DNA of 64,000 nt from Limobrevibacterium gyesilva (GCF_025989185.1 NZ_JAPDNT010000026.1:1-64000); one strand, 5' to 3'; shown: positions 51,314 to 61,241, numbered from the stretch's first letter. Numbers and translations: made by a program. Notes: generated by a model from the sequence alone, not told the origin.

Positions 51314-52866
51314 CCGCGCCTTCGTCGGTTGCCGGCCCGAGCCTGCGGGATGCCTGGGCCATGGTTCGCGCGCCCGTGCCCGCGCTGTTGCTCGGGCTGG
51401 CGCTGCTGGGCCTCGCCTTCCATGCCGAGGCAGCGGCGGCCTACCGGGTGTGGATGGAGTCCACCGCCTACAGCCACTGCTTCTTCGTGCTGCCGATCGC
51501 CGCCTACATGGCCTGGGAACGGCGCCACGCCCTGGCGAGCGTGCCGGTCGCGCCGGCGCCGTGGGCGGTGGCGCTGGTGCTGCCGCTGGGCGTGGCCTGG
51601 CTGGCGGCGGAGCGGCTGGGCATCATGGAGGGCCGCCAGCTGGTCGCCGTCGCGATCCTGGAGGTGCTGTTCCTGGCGGTGCTGGGATGGCGGATGTTCC
51701 AGGCCCTGGCGGCGCCGCTGCTGTACCTGTTCTTCCTGGTGCCGTTCGGCGCGTTCCTGACCCCGGCGCTACAGGACTTCACCGCCGTGTTCATCGATGT
51801 CGGCCTGGACGTGCTGCGCATCCCGCATTTCGTCGATGCCTACATCATCGAGATCCCCGCAGGGCGCTTCTATGTGGCCGAGGCCTGTGCCGGGCTGCGC
51901 TTCCTGATCGCCTCGATCGCGTTCGGGGTGCTGTACTCGGTGCTGATGTATCGCAGCATCGGGCGGCGGGTGGCCTTCATTGCGGCGTCCATCGTCATTC
52001 CCATCATCGCCAACGGAATGCGCGCGCTGGGCATCGTGGTGCTCGGCCACGTGCTCGGCAGCGCCGAGGCGGCCGCGGCCGACCATATCCTCTATGGCTG
52101 GCTGTTCTTCTCGGTGGTGATCCTGCTGCTGATCGTGGCCGGCCTGCCGTTCCGTCAGGACCTGGCCAAGGCCGCGCCGGCACCAGCGGCGCCGCCGGCG
52201 GTGTCGCCGTGGCGCCCCGCGCTGGCGGCCGGGCTGGTCGGCGCGGTCGCCCTGGCCGGGCCGGCCGTGTCGGCCGTGCTGGACCGTGCGGCGGAGACGG
52301 CGTTGGAAGCCCCGGCCCCGCGCCTGACCACCCCGCGCGACTGCCGCCCGGCGCCGCTGGGGGCCGTGCAATCCGACCTCACGGGCACGCCCGGCGCGAC
52401 GGTGCTGGGATATGCCTGCCCGCAGGGATTGCTCACGGTGGTCGTGCAGGTCTTTCCGGCGCAGTCGAACCCGGCGCGCGTGATCTCGGCACAGCGCCGG
52501 GCCACCGGCGAGTTCAAGGCCGAGGAGGCCGTGATCTCCAGCATCAGGATCCCGGGCATGGAGCCGGACCAGTGGCGGCTGGTCACCACCTACACCCCCG
52601 CGAGCGCGACCGCGACGGCACTGTGGGTCGATGGCCGGCCCGCCAAGGGTGGGATCGCCGGCCGGATGCTCCTGGCGCACAACAGCGTCTTCGGCACGGC
52701 CCATGCGCCGGTGCTGGTGGCGGTCGGCGTGCGCGCGGCGCGGCCGCAGATGACGCCCGAGGAGGATCAGCTGGCGCGCCACATGATCGCGAACTTCCTG
52801 GTGGCGCAGACCGCGCTGCCCGCCGAGATCGCCAGGTTGTCCAGCGAAGCCGCCAGCAGGCGGTGA
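51310..52866 (+). CDS. xrtA: exosortase A fused to EpsI-type domain
   Basis: A 518-residue protein. Residues 1-295 form an exosortase with about eight helices and the catalytic triad Cys193 (AEACAGLRF), Arg238 (ANGMRALG) and His259 (DHILYGW). Residues 300-518, after a proline/alanine linker and another helix, form an EpsI/DUF3485 domain (IRIPGMEPDQWRLVTTYTP, GRMLLAHNSVFG). Exosortase A cleaves PEP-CTERM tails at the inner membrane; EpsI is usually encoded next to it or fused in this way. It closes the XrtA operon. No PEP-CTERM protein was recognised in the window. Confidence 0.95.
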   Translation: MTAPSSVAGPSLRDAWAMVRAPVPALLLGLALLGLAFHAEAAAAYRVWMESTAYSHCFFVLPIAAYMAWERRHALASVPVAPAPWAVALVLPLGVAWLAAERLGIMEGRQLVAVAILEVLFLAVLGWRMFQALAAPLLYLFFLVPFGAFLTPALQDFTAVFIDVGLDVLRIPHFVDAYIIEIPAGRFYVAEACAGLRFLIASIAFGVLYSVLMYRSIGRRVAFIAASIVIPIIANGMRALGIVVLGHVLGSAEAAAADHILYGWLFFSVVILLLIVAGLPFRQDLAKAAPAPAAPPAVSPWRPALAAGLVGAVALAGPAVSAVLDRAAETALEAPAPRLTTPRDCRPAPLGAVQSDLTGTPGATVLGYACPQGLLTVVVQVFPAQSNPARVISAQRRATGEFKAEEAVISSIRIPGMEPDQWRLVTTYTPASATATALWVDGRPAKGGIAGRMLLAHNSVFGTAHAPVLVAVGVRAARPQMTPEEDQLARHMIANFLVAQTALPAEIARLSSEAASRR

Positions 52867-52871
52867 GGCGG

Positions 52872-54374
52872 TCAGCCGCGCCGGTCGTAGCGCAGCACGA
52901 TCATCGATCCGACATGCCGTTCGTAGCCCAGCGACCAACCGTCCGGCTGGCCGGCGAGATCGACCGCGGCCGCCTCGCCCTCCGGCAGCACGACCCAGTT
53001 GCGCGCGTTCCCGGCCGCCGCCGCTGCCGTGCGGATGAGCCGGTCGCCGTCGCGCGAGGCGTCGAGCCCGGCGACCCGGCCGGCGGCCGGCTGCAGGTAG
53101 TAGGCGATGCCGAAGCGCGACGAGGCGGCGGCGCTGAAGATGATCCCGTCGCCCGGCTTTGCCTCGGCCCCGATGAGCCCGGCAACGGCATCGAGCGGCG
53201 GCGGCGAGGTCGCGTAGTAGTTGCGCAGGCCCCACAGATTCATCAGCACGAACACGCCGAGGGCGCCGGCCTGCACGGTGCGGATGCGGATCGCGGCGAT
53301 GCCGGCGGCGATCAGGATCGTGTACGGGACCAGGATCCAGTTGAACGTGTAGACCACGTAGCCGAACACCGGATTGACCAGGAAGAAGCCGAGGGCGCAG
53401 ACGGCGAGCGGCGCCGCCAGGGTCAGGATGAACGGGGCGCTGCCGGCGTGGTGGCGGAGTGTCTGCCACGCCCCCCACGCCGCCATGGCCATGTACAGCA
53501 CGAAGGCCGGTGTCTGGACGCGCCACAGCATGGAGACGCTGAACAGGTCGACGAGGATCCGCCAGAACGCCAGCGGCGTGATGAGGAAGATGGCATGGCG
53601 CTGGGCGATCCGGTCCGGGGCCAGGTGCTCGGCATACTGGATGAGGAATTCCGGCAGCCACAGCAGCCAGATCCCGATCAGAACGAGCTGCGCCACCACC
53701 CAGTTGAGCAGCAGGACCCTGGCCCTGGCGCGGTCGCGCAAGATCGCCACCGCCATGGCGCAGTTGCAGCCGAGGACGAAGAACCCCGCCGGGTGCTGCG
53801 CCAGCATCGCGAGCCCGCCGCCGGCGGCGTAGGCCAGCCAGGCCAGGTCCGTGCGCGCCGCTTGCGGCCGCCGTTCGCGCAGCGCGGCCGCGAACCCGCC
53901 GCCCAGCGCGCGGGCGCGGGCATCGGCGGAGCGCAGGATCGTGGCGAAGCCCCAGAACGCGATGGCGACCAGCATCGTCTGGAACGCGTAGGGCCTGGCC
54001 TTCTGCGCCCACATCACGCAATGCGGGGCGATAGCGAACAGGGCCATGGCGATCAGGGCGGTCTTGCGATCGAACAGCTCCCTGCCGGCGGCATGGACGA
54101 AAGCGAGGGCAACGAGCATGGAGGCGGCCGACAGGCTGCGCAGTGCTGTGACGCCGTGGCCGAGATCCAGCCAGAAGGCAAGGGTCAGGTAGTAGAGCGG
54201 CGGCTGGGTATCGTTCTCGATCCAGTGCAACATGTCGCGCACGCCGCCGGCGGCGACGAAGAAGCTGAATCCTTCATCGTTCCAAAGCGACGGGCCGGAT
54301 ATGGCATGGAAATACAGGAAGGCGCCGAGCAGAGCGATCGGGATGAACAGGAATTTCCGAGGAATTGCGTGCAT
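52872..54374 (-). CDS. GT39-type membrane glycosyltransferase
   Basis: A 500-residue protein with about ten to eleven helices. The first periplasmic loop has SLWNDEGFSFF (residues 29-39) with the acidic pair DE expected for GT39/ArnT-type enzymes, followed by NDTQPPLYYLTLAFW. It should transfer a sugar from a polyprenyl-phosphate donor on the periplasmic side. It converges with the exosortase gene (5 bp apart) and is divergent from the deacetylase at 54479. A polyprenyl-phospho-pentose from the DprE1/UbiA pair would be a possible donor; this is speculation. Confidence 0.8.
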   Translation of the reverse strand: MHAIPRKFLFIPIALLGAFLYFHAISGPSLWNDEGFSFFVAAGGVRDMLHWIENDTQPPLYYLTLAFWLDLGHGVTALRSLSAASMLVALAFVHAAGRELFDRKTALIAMALFAIAPHCVMWAQKARPYAFQTMLVAIAFWGFATILRSADARARALGGGFAAALRERRPQAARTDLAWLAYAAGGGLAMLAQHPAGFFVLGCNCAMAVAILRDRARARVLLLNWVVAQLVLIGIWLLWLPEFLIQYAEHLAPDRIAQRHAIFLITPLAFWRILVDLFSVSMLWRVQTPAFVLYMAMAAWGAWQTLRHHAGSAPFILTLAAPLAVCALGFFLVNPVFGYVVYTFNWILVPYTILIAAGIAAIRIRTVQAGALGVFVLMNLWGLRNYYATSPPPLDAVAGLIGAEAKPGDGIIFSAAASSRFGIAYYLQPAAGRVAGLDASRDGDRLIRTAAAAAGNARNWVVLPEGEAAAVDLAGQPDGWSLGYERHVGSMIVLRYDRRG

Positions 54375-54478
54375 ATCGTGATACGTGTCGTCCCGGGCCG
54401 ATTGAGTGTCGATTCATGCCGTCGCAGTGCTGTTCCGCCTTGTTGTGATGACGTGCTGACATCTATCAGGCTATTTCC

Positions 54479-55504
54479 GTGAAATCCCGCTTTTTCGCCG
54501 CCACGACGCCCGCCGTCACGCGCCAGAACCGTCCTGTCTGCACGCTGGTGATCGACGCCGAGGAAGACTTCGACTGGGACGTTCCGATCCAGGGCACATT
54601 GCACTCGACCGCGCACATGAAGAACGTCCGCGTCCTGCATGGCATCCTGTCGTCGTACGGCATCGTTCCGGCCTATCTGCTGACCTATCCGGTGCTGGAA
54701 GATCCGGATGTCGTGCGCATCGTCCGCCGGCAGCTGGAGCAGGAGCATTGCGCGGCCGGCGTGCAGCTGCATCCGTGGGTGACGCCGCCATTCGACGATG
54801 TGATGGCGCACCGCACCTCGTTCTCCGGCAATCTCGAGGCGAATTTCGAGGAACGCAAGCTGCTCGCCCTGAAAGCCAAATTCCGCGAGGTGTTCGGCTT
54901 CGAGCCGACCGTCTACCGCTCCGGCCGCTACGGCCTCAGCAGCCACACCGGCCGGCTGCTGGAAAAGCACGGTTTCCTGATCGACACCAGCGTGGCGCCG
55001 CGCACGAACTTCACGGTGGAAGGCGGCCCCGACTATTCCGACCACGACTACGAGCTGTTCTGGTTCGGCGAGCAGCGCGACCTGCTGGAGATCCCGCTGT
55101 GCCGGAGCATCGTCGGCTGGGCCGGCCCGCTGGCGCCGGCGCTGTATCATGGCCTGTCCGGCCCGCGCCTGTCCGGGCTGCACGTGCCCTCCGTGCTCAC
55201 GCGGTCGCGCTGCGCGGAACGGATCACCCTCTCGCCCGAGGGCAACGACGTGGCGGCGATGCGGCGCCTGCTGCTGGGGCTGCTGGCGCGCGGGCAGGAC
55301 GTGTTCGCGCTGAGCTTCCACAGCTCGTCGCTGCAGGCCGGGCGCAATCCGTATGTGCGCACCAAGGCCGAGCTGCACGGCTTCTATGACCGGCTGTCGG
55401 AGATCCTGGACTTCATGGCCTCGGCGCTGGCCGTCCGTTTCGCCAGCATCCTGGAGATTCCCGGGGTCCTGGACCGGCCGGCGCGGCGGGCGGCGCCGGC
55501 ATGA
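54479..55504 (+). CDS. polysaccharide deacetylase family protein
   Basis: A 341-residue NodB-like protein from GTG 54479. VCTLVIDAEEDFDWD (residues 20-34) carries the metal and catalytic acids; GVQLHPWVTPPF supplies a His, and VYRSGRYGLSSHTGRLLEKHGFLIDTS matches the later barrel strands (given by the ends VYRSGRYG and HGFLIDTS). It differs from the XrtA deacetylase at 48028 and resembles WalW-like proteins. It overlaps the next glycosyltransferase by ATGA (55501-55504), so both act in one pathway, perhaps deacetylating the sugar to be extended. Confidence 0.8.
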   Translation: MKSRFFAATTPAVTRQNRPVCTLVIDAEEDFDWDVPIQGTLHSTAHMKNVRVLHGILSSYGIVPAYLLTYPVLEDPDVVRIVRRQLEQEHCAAGVQLHPWVTPPFDDVMAHRTSFSGNLEANFEERKLLALKAKFREVFGFEPTVYRSGRYGLSSHTGRLLEKHGFLIDTSVAPRTNFTVEGGPDYSDHDYELFWFGEQRDLLEIPLCRSIVGWAGPLAPALYHGLSGPRLSGLHVPSVLTRSRCAERITLSPEGNDVAAMRRLLLGLLARGQDVFALSFHSSSLQAGRNPYVRTKAELHGFYDRLSEILDFMASALAVRFASILEIPGVLDRPARRAAPA

Positions 55505-56754
55505 CGCTGCCCGGCAAGGTCCTGCTGATCGCCAACAACTTCCCGCCGGTGCGCGGCGGGTCGGCGGTGGTCTACGACAACCTCGCCCGCTATTCCGGCG
55601 GCAAGGTGGTGGTGGTGGCGCCGCGCATCTCCTATGTCGACGGTCTGCCGATGATCGGCTGGCGGGAGCATGACCGGCGGGTGCAGTACCATGTCATCCG
55701 CCTGAAGCTGCTGCGCACCGTGCTGCGGCCGGTGCCCTGGCGCGGCATGCTCGGCAAGCTGGCGTTCCGCGCCTCGGACCTGGTGATGCGGGTGCGGCTG
55801 GCCGCCACGCTGCTGTGGCTGGTCCGCGCCGAGCGCGCCTCAGTGGTGTGCATCGGCGAATTGCTGGCCAGCAGCTGGGTCATCGACCTGTTCCACCGCT
55901 TCACCGCCGTGCGCACGGTGGTCTACGTGCATGGCGAGGAGATCACCACCGAGGACCCCTACGACCCCGAGCACCAGCGCGCCCGCCGGGCCTTGCTGGC
56001 CGCCGACCGGATCATCGTGGTCAGCCGGTTCACGCTGGGCGCCGTGCGCGCCCTGCTGGGGCCGGCCGCCGACGGCAAGACCAGCCTGATCGAGAACGGC
56101 GTGGACACGGCGCGCTTCCGCCCGGCCGGCAAGCGCCCGGACCTGGTCGAGCTGTACCGGCTGCAGGACCGCTTCGTCTTCGTCTCGGTCTGCCGCCTGC
56201 TGGAGAAGAAGGGCATCGACAACGCCATCCGCGCCTTTTCGCGGGTGGTGGCGCGGCATCCGGATTGCCGCTACCTCGTAGTCGGCACCGGTCCGTACGA
56301 GGAGGCGCTGCGCACGGCCGCGGCGCAGGCCGGCGTGGCCGACAGCGTGGTCTTCGCCGGCGACGTCTCCGACGAGGACCTGGTTGCGCATTATTGCCTC
56401 GGCGACGTCTTCGTGATGCCCAATCGCGAGCTTGCGAACGGCGATACCGAGGGCTTCGGCCTGGTGTTCCTGGAGGCGAACAGTTGCGGCCTGCCGGTCG
56501 TCGCCGGCAGTGACGGCGGCAGCCGCGACGCGGTGCAGGACGGCGCCAACGGGCTGGTGGTGGATGGCAAGTCGGTCGACGAGATCGCCGCCGCCATGCT
56601 GGGGCTGCGCGAGGACGCGGCGCTGTACGACGCCATCCGCCGCCGCGCCCTGATGATCGCCGCGGCCGCGGACTGGAAGGGCAAGGCCGAGCAGTTCCTG
56701 AAGATCTGCACCGACCCCGACCCGATGCGGCCCGCCGGGATGCTGGCCGGCTGA
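55501..56754 (+). CDS. family 4 glycosyltransferase
   Basis: A 417-residue GT-B enzyme. VLLIANNFPPVRGGSAVVYDNLARY is the acceptor-domain opening; VVYVHGEEIT, SLIENGVDTARFRPAGK, FVSVCRLLEKKGID, YLVVGTGPYEEAL and MPNRELANGDTEGFGLVFLEANSCGLPVVAG give the donor domain with its two glutamates (the last given in part: DTEGFGLVFLEAN). It is translationally coupled to the deacetylase. It converges on the flippase at 56820, 65 bp apart. Confidence 0.92.
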   Translation: MTLPGKVLLIANNFPPVRGGSAVVYDNLARYSGGKVVVVAPRISYVDGLPMIGWREHDRRVQYHVIRLKLLRTVLRPVPWRGMLGKLAFRASDLVMRVRLAATLLWLVRAERASVVCIGELLASSWVIDLFHRFTAVRTVVYVHGEEITTEDPYDPEHQRARRALLAADRIIVVSRFTLGAVRALLGPAADGKTSLIENGVDTARFRPAGKRPDLVELYRLQDRFVFVSVCRLLEKKGIDNAIRAFSRVVARHPDCRYLVVGTGPYEEALRTAAAQAGVADSVVFAGDVSDEDLVAHYCLGDVFVMPNRELANGDTEGFGLVFLEANSCGLPVVAGSDGGSRDAVQDGANGLVVDGKSVDEIAAAMLGLREDAALYDAIRRRALMIAAAADWKGKAEQFLKICTDPDPMRPAGMLAG

Positions 56755-56819
56755 TCCCGGCGGCGCGCAAGACGAAGATTCATGCCAGGGCCAGTCTGCA
56801 TGACCCTTGGCCCGATATC

Positions 56820-58349
56820 TCAGGAGCGGAACGGCGCCAGCCGCATCGGGAAGACGCGCCGCACGGCACCGAGGGCGATCCCGAGCGCGCGCGATTCCGC
56901 GCCTTCCGGGCTGCCCGATGCGCGCCACAGCAGCAGCTGCACGCCGACATGGACCACCGCGCCGAGCAGCGTGAAGACCAGCAACTGGAGTGCCAGCAGC
57001 GGATAGCCCTGCCCCACCGGCCAGAGCCGGCGCAGCGGCAGCAGGACCAGCACCATCACCGTGCAGGCGGCGCATGTCCGCCACACCACCCGCCACAGCG
57101 CCATGGCCGGCACCTCGATGATGGTGAGCGATGCGCCGAGCCAGAAGAATGCGCCGATGACCGCCGTCACGGCCATGCCATAGACGGCGCCGATCGCCCC
57201 GGCGACATAGCCGCCATAAAGCGCCGCCGGGACCCGCACGGCGAGGAACAGCACATACAGCAGAATCTGCCGCCGCTGCCGGTTCATTACGACGAACAGG
57301 TTGTGCGTGTAGTGGCCGTAGGCATCGAACAGGGCATAAAAGACGATGACCTGCATGATCGGCGTGGCATCCGCCCATTGCGGCCCGAGTGCCAGCGGCG
57401 TGATGAGATCCGCGATCGCGAATATGCCCAGGGACATGGGCGTGATGATGAAGAACAGGAATCCGAACCCGTCCACATAGGACTTTGCCAGGGCGGGCCG
57501 GTTGTGGAGCAGCTTGGCATAGCCCGCATAGAGCGGCTGGCGGATCGGCGCCGCGATCTCGCTGGCTGGCAGGGCCGCGATCTGATACCCGACCTGATAC
57601 AGGCCCATTGCCCGTGCGCCCCCGAACCAGCCCATCAGGAAGTTGATGCTGTAGGAATCGATGACGGCCAGGAAGCTCGCCATCACGACCCATTTCGAGA
57701 AACCGAATATCTCCCGCCATGCCGAGAGCGTCAGGCGGGGGCGGTACGGCCGCAGCATATAGCTGTAAATCGTCATGATCGCCGTCGTCAGCAGCGACGA
57801 CAGGATCAGCGCCCAGTAGCTCCGCAGAACGACGGCGAGCAGGATCGTGGCGAGGAAACTCACGATCCGGGTGATGAACTGGTAGCGGAAGACGGTTCCG
57901 AAATCCAAGGCGATCTGGAACTCCACCAGCCGGATGTTCTCGAACGACTGGACGATCGCGGTCGCGGCCAGGATCCAGAGGATCGGCTCGACCCGCGGCT
58001 CTGCCATCGACGACGCCACATAGCTGGCGGAAGCCAGGACCACGGCCGCGATGATCAGGCCGCGCAGCACCGCTATCGTCCATGCGGTATCGAAATGCTC
58101 CCGTTGCGGATCGCGCATCCGGATCAGTGCCGCGCCGAGCGAGCATTCGCTCACCAACTGCACAACGTTGAGCACCGAGGTGCCCAGCACGACGATTCCG
58201 AAATCGTCCGGGGTCAGGAGGCGTGCCAGGATCGCGGCACTGAATACGCCGATGAAGCGGGAAACCCCCCGCATGCCCACCATGAGCGTCGCGCCGCGCG
58301 CCACCGATGTCGGGCGTTGCTCGGGTTCCTTCGTCGCTGGCGCGGTCAA
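56820..58349 (-). CDS. Wzx-type oligosaccharide flippase
   Basis: About 509 residues from TTG 58349, which follows a GGGG stretch; ATG 58457 would add a cysteine/arginine-rich extension (545 residues in all) that is unlike the family. There are 12-14 hydrophobic helices, with SVARGATLMVGMRGVSRFIG at the start and GFSKWVVMASFLAVIDSYSINFLMGW in the middle, typical of the MOP/PST family. It is the second flippase in the window and shares a layout with the one at 14914, including a YRPRL segment after about 200 residues. The two may serve different polymers. Confidence 0.88.
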   Translation of the reverse strand: MTAPATKEPEQRPTSVARGATLMVGMRGVSRFIGVFSAAILARLLTPDDFGIVVLGTSVLNVVQLVSECSLGAALIRMRDPQREHFDTAWTIAVLRGLIIAAVVLASASYVASSMAEPRVEPILWILAATAIVQSFENIRLVEFQIALDFGTVFRYQFITRIVSFLATILLAVVLRSYWALILSSLLTTAIMTIYSYMLRPYRPRLTLSAWREIFGFSKWVVMASFLAVIDSYSINFLMGWFGGARAMGLYQVGYQIAALPASEIAAPIRQPLYAGYAKLLHNRPALAKSYVDGFGFLFFIITPMSLGIFAIADLITPLALGPQWADATPIMQVIVFYALFDAYGHYTHNLFVVMNRQRRQILLYVLFLAVRVPAALYGGYVAGAIGAVYGMAVTAVIGAFFWLGASLTIIEVPAMALWRVVWRTCAACTVMVLVLLPLRRLWPVGQGYPLLALQLLVFTLLGAVVHVGVQLLLWRASGSPEGAESRALGIALGAVRRVFPMRLAPFRS

Positions 58350-58807
58350 GCCGGTACCCCGCAGGATGTCTCGGCCGATCCGGCGCGGCGGCCGCTGCGC
58401 GGAATGGCGTGAGGAGACGGTGGGCAGGTTCGCAAAGCATCGAAGGGCGCAATGCATCCCGAACCCGGCACCATGCCACCTGAATGACAGCCGGGACAGG
58501 CACGTCGTGGCTGGACCGCTCGCTTCGACACCATATTCTTGTGAGTCTGGGGCGGGGTGCGACCGTCCGTCAACCAGGAGCGCATCGTCACATCGGTCTG
58601 CCGGGGTCGGGAAGTTTATTCCCGGTCCGGGTGCCGCCGGGCACTATGTTCTCGATCCCGGCGCATCGATTGCCCTATACGAACGATTCATGGAGGCGCC
58701 GCCGCGTCCTGTCTTGCGGGCCGGCTGCACTGCGATCGACGAGAAGGACGTCCCGGGCAAGACATGCCATATCCATCCGGTAGAATGGCGAAAAGCCTCG
58801 CGCGCCC
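58350..58807. other. gene-free stretch between flippase and acyltransferase
   Basis: No gene is supported between these divergent genes. A 99-codon plus-strand frame at 58484-58783 is arginine- and serine-rich without a recognisable domain or ribosome-binding site. The stretch has ordinary GC content, a short dyad TTCCCGACC-like pairing near 58610-58632, and presumably the promoters of both neighbours. Confidence 0.4.
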
Positions 58808-59977
58808 GTGAACGCATCCGGTTCGGAGTATCAATACATCAATTGCGTGCGTGGCTATGCCGTACTGATGGTCATCACCACGCATGTCACCAGTGCCTTT
58901 CCCGACCTGCCCTACCCGCTGCACCGCCACACCATCATGGGATGGCACGGCGTGCAGATGTTCTTCCTGGCCAGTTGCGTCACCCTGCTCATGTCCTGGA
59001 ATGCCGAGAGGCGCCGCAACGGCCGCGCTGACGCCGGCAGCTTCTTCATCCGGCGCATATTCCGCATCGCGCCGGCCTATTATCTGTCGGGCATTCTGTA
59101 CTTCCTCCTGGCGCCGCCGCCCGGCGGCTTCGATGTCTGGCAGGCGCTGGCGTCGGCGACGTTCGTCAACGCCTGGCATCCGCAGCTGATGCCGACAGTC
59201 GAGAACGGATGGTCCGTGGTGCCCGGCGGGTGGAGCATATCGGTCGAGTTCGCGTTCTATTTCCTCTTTCCGGTCTACGCGGCACTGGCCACCTCGTTGC
59301 GCCGGGCATGCTGGGCGTTCCTGGCCGCCGTGATCGCCGGGGCGGTCCTGAACCAGGCCGCGCTGCGGATGCTCTCGCCGGCCAATACGCCCGAAAGCGT
59401 CGCGAATTTCCTGTTCTTCTGGTTCCCCAACCAGATGAGCGTGTTCGCCCTGGGCGGCGTCCTGTATTACGCGATCGGACGGATCACGACCGGCGACGGC
59501 GTACCGGGGCGGATCGCCGCCCGCTACGGCACGCCGATCGCGCTGCTGTCGGTGATCCTGTTTCTGGGGCTGGCGTATCTGCCGGTCGGGCGGTTTGTCG
59601 GCGCTTACCCCATCCTCCCTTCCACCCTGGCGGCCAGCCTGGTCATGGCGCTGTTCATCCTGTCCTTGTCGTTCGATCGCGGGCCGTTCGTGAACCGGTA
59701 TGCCGCCGCGTTCGGAACCGTGAGCTTCAGTGCCTATCTGCTCCATTTCGCGGTGCTGGAATTCGTCGCGGCGTTTCCGGAGGTCTTCCAGACACGGGCC
59801 ACGGGGGTCCGCGCACTCCTCGCCTTCCCGGTGGTGTGGCTGGTCGTGGCGGCCGTCACGTTCGTGCTGTCATGGAGCACGTATCGCGCGATCGAACTGC
59901 CCATGATCAACGCCGGCAAGGCCCTCATACGGATGCGCAGGGCGCGGCTCGTGCTGGTCCGGCCGGATGCGTCCTAG
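58808..59977 (+). CDS. acyltransferase 3 family membrane protein
   Basis: A 389-residue integral membrane acyltransferase from GTG 58808. INCVRGYAVLMVITTHVTSAF (residues 11-31, given in part as INCVRGYAVLMVITTH) has the conserved Arg and His; HGVQMFFLASCVTLLMSW, FFIRRIFRIAPAYYLSG and SVEFAFYFLFPVYAA follow. About ten helices. It probably O-acetylates the exopolysaccharide. It stands alone on the plus strand; its end is 70 bp from the convergent glycosyltransferase at 60048. Confidence 0.88.
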   Translation: MNASGSEYQYINCVRGYAVLMVITTHVTSAFPDLPYPLHRHTIMGWHGVQMFFLASCVTLLMSWNAERRRNGRADAGSFFIRRIFRIAPAYYLSGILYFLLAPPPGGFDVWQALASATFVNAWHPQLMPTVENGWSVVPGGWSISVEFAFYFLFPVYAALATSLRRACWAFLAAVIAGAVLNQAALRMLSPANTPESVANFLFFWFPNQMSVFALGGVLYYAIGRITTGDGVPGRIAARYGTPIALLSVILFLGLAYLPVGRFVGAYPILPSTLAASLVMALFILSLSFDRGPFVNRYAAAFGTVSFSAYLLHFAVLEFVAAFPEVFQTRATGVRALLAFPVVWLVVAAVTFVLSWSTYRAIELPMINAGKALIRMRRARLVLVRPDAS

Positions 59978-60047
59978 ACCATGAGCGGCGCTGCCAGAGG
60001 CATCGACATTGCCCCATGCCCCTCGTTCTCGTTGACCTTTGCGGAGT

Positions 60048-61151
60048 CTACCTGGCGTCCGCCGTCACCCTGATCCCGGGGCGTTCCGGGCACGCGAGCG
60101 CGCGGATACAGGCCGCGTAGCGGTCGGCGAAGGCGGTCATGGACAGATGCGTCTCCAGGTGCCGCCGCGCGTTCGCGCCGATCCGCCGCTGCTCGTCCGG
60201 CCGCGCCAACAGACCTGCAATCGCATCCCGCATGGCGTCGGCATCGCCGACAGGCACGAGCAGCCCGGTCTCGCCGGGAACGATGAACTCGCGGGTCATC
60301 GGCACATCCGATGCGACAACCGGCTTGCCCATCGCCATCGCCTCGAACAGCGACGTGATGCCGCCGGGGTGGTCGCTCGGGCAGAGCGGAACTACCACCA
60401 CGCTGGCGGACGCATAGAGGTCGCGCAGTTTCGGGAACGAAAGCCGCTCCCGGATGATCTCGACCGTGGCGACCATGTCGGGTGGAAGGGCGACGGCGCG
60501 CCGGGTTTTCAGAACAGCGGGCGCCGGCAGGCCCCGAAGGGCTGCGACGAGGGTCGGATAGTCGCGCGCGACATCCTCGCCGACCGACAGCACGTAATCG
60601 GCGCCGCGGCAGAAAGCCGGATGGTAGAAATCCTCGTCGATGGCGTATCCGATGACATCGGCGGGCGCGCGCAGACGATAGCGCCGTTGCGTTGCCGTCT
60701 TCTGCTGCCGGGTCAGCGCCAGCAGCTTGTCGATGCGCGGCAGCACCAGGTTCAGGGCGAAGCGCCGGGGGCGCCAAAGACTGTCTTCGCTGACATCCCA
60801 CAGCGCCACGGGCGGCCTGAAGAAGAACAGGCGGCGCAGCAGCAGCAGGACGACGGCGCCGCTCTCGAAGACGGAGATCACCAGATCGGCCGAGCGGTGG
60901 CGAAGCAGGACGATCAGGGCGCGCAGCGGATCAAGGCCGGCAAAGAACGGGTGCGCGCGGCCCCACGGGTTGTAGGGAGAAGGCAGCGGATCGACGACCA
61001 CGAAGTCGATGCCCCGCTCGGCCAGCAGCCGGTGCAGGCGACCGGGGTCAGGGGCCTCGTCCGGCCGGAATGATTCCATATAAGGCTGCCATGGCAGGTT
61101 CGGCAGCACGACCACCCGCAGGCGGCGAAGGGATGGGCCGCTGGTTGTCAT
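60048..61151 (-). CDS. family 4/1 glycosyltransferase
   Basis: A 367-residue GT-B protein. LRVVVLPNLPWQPYMESF opens the N-terminal domain; GADYVLSVGEDVARDYPTL lies at the domain boundary, and VVVVPLCPSDHPGGITSLFEAMAMGKPVVAS (given in part: DHPGGITSLFEAMAMG) is the donor motif, with the glutamate typical of the EX7E pattern. The usual PNGVD motif is replaced by VIGYAIDEDFYHPAF. It is downstream of the GT2 gene on the same strand, 81 bp apart. Confidence 0.87.
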   Translation of the reverse strand: MTTSGPSLRRLRVVVLPNLPWQPYMESFRPDEAPDPGRLHRLLAERGIDFVVVDPLPSPYNPWGRAHPFFAGLDPLRALIVLLRHRSADLVISVFESGAVVLLLLRRLFFFRPPVALWDVSEDSLWRPRRFALNLVLPRIDKLLALTRQQKTATQRRYRLRAPADVIGYAIDEDFYHPAFCRGADYVLSVGEDVARDYPTLVAALRGLPAPAVLKTRRAVALPPDMVATVEIIRERLSFPKLRDLYASASVVVVPLCPSDHPGGITSLFEAMAMGKPVVASDVPMTREFIVPGETGLLVPVGDADAMRDAIAGLLARPDEQRRIGANARRHLETHLSMTAFADRYAACIRALACPERPGIRVTADAR

Positions 61152-61208
61152 TGCGCATCATCGCCCGGTACGACTGCAGCAGATAAGCAGGCCGCCCGAC
61201 CCGCCGCC

Positions 61209-61241
61209 ACAGGAAACCGCTACAGGAAACCGCTACAGGAA
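61209..61241. repeat. 13-bp tandem repeat at the GT2 stop
   Basis: The unit ACAGGAAACCGCT is at 61209-61221 and 61222-61234, with a partial third copy at 61235-61241. The stop codon of the GT2 gene falls within it, so copy-number change could alter the C-terminus by a few residues. Confidence 0.75.

Noticed and set aside
54369-54392. GCGTGCAT-ATCGTGAT-ACGTGTCG-like stretch as another octad array
   Set aside because: The TACG core occurs only once and the others fall out of phase.
51123-54482. A 1119-codon plus-strand open frame across the exosortase and GT39 genes
   Set aside because: It overlaps the exosortase in another frame and the GT39 gene antisense, and shows only low-complexity arginine/glycine translation.
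58484-58783. A 99-residue plus-strand frame
   Set aside because: No ribosome-binding site, no recognisable domain, and arginine/serine-rich composition.
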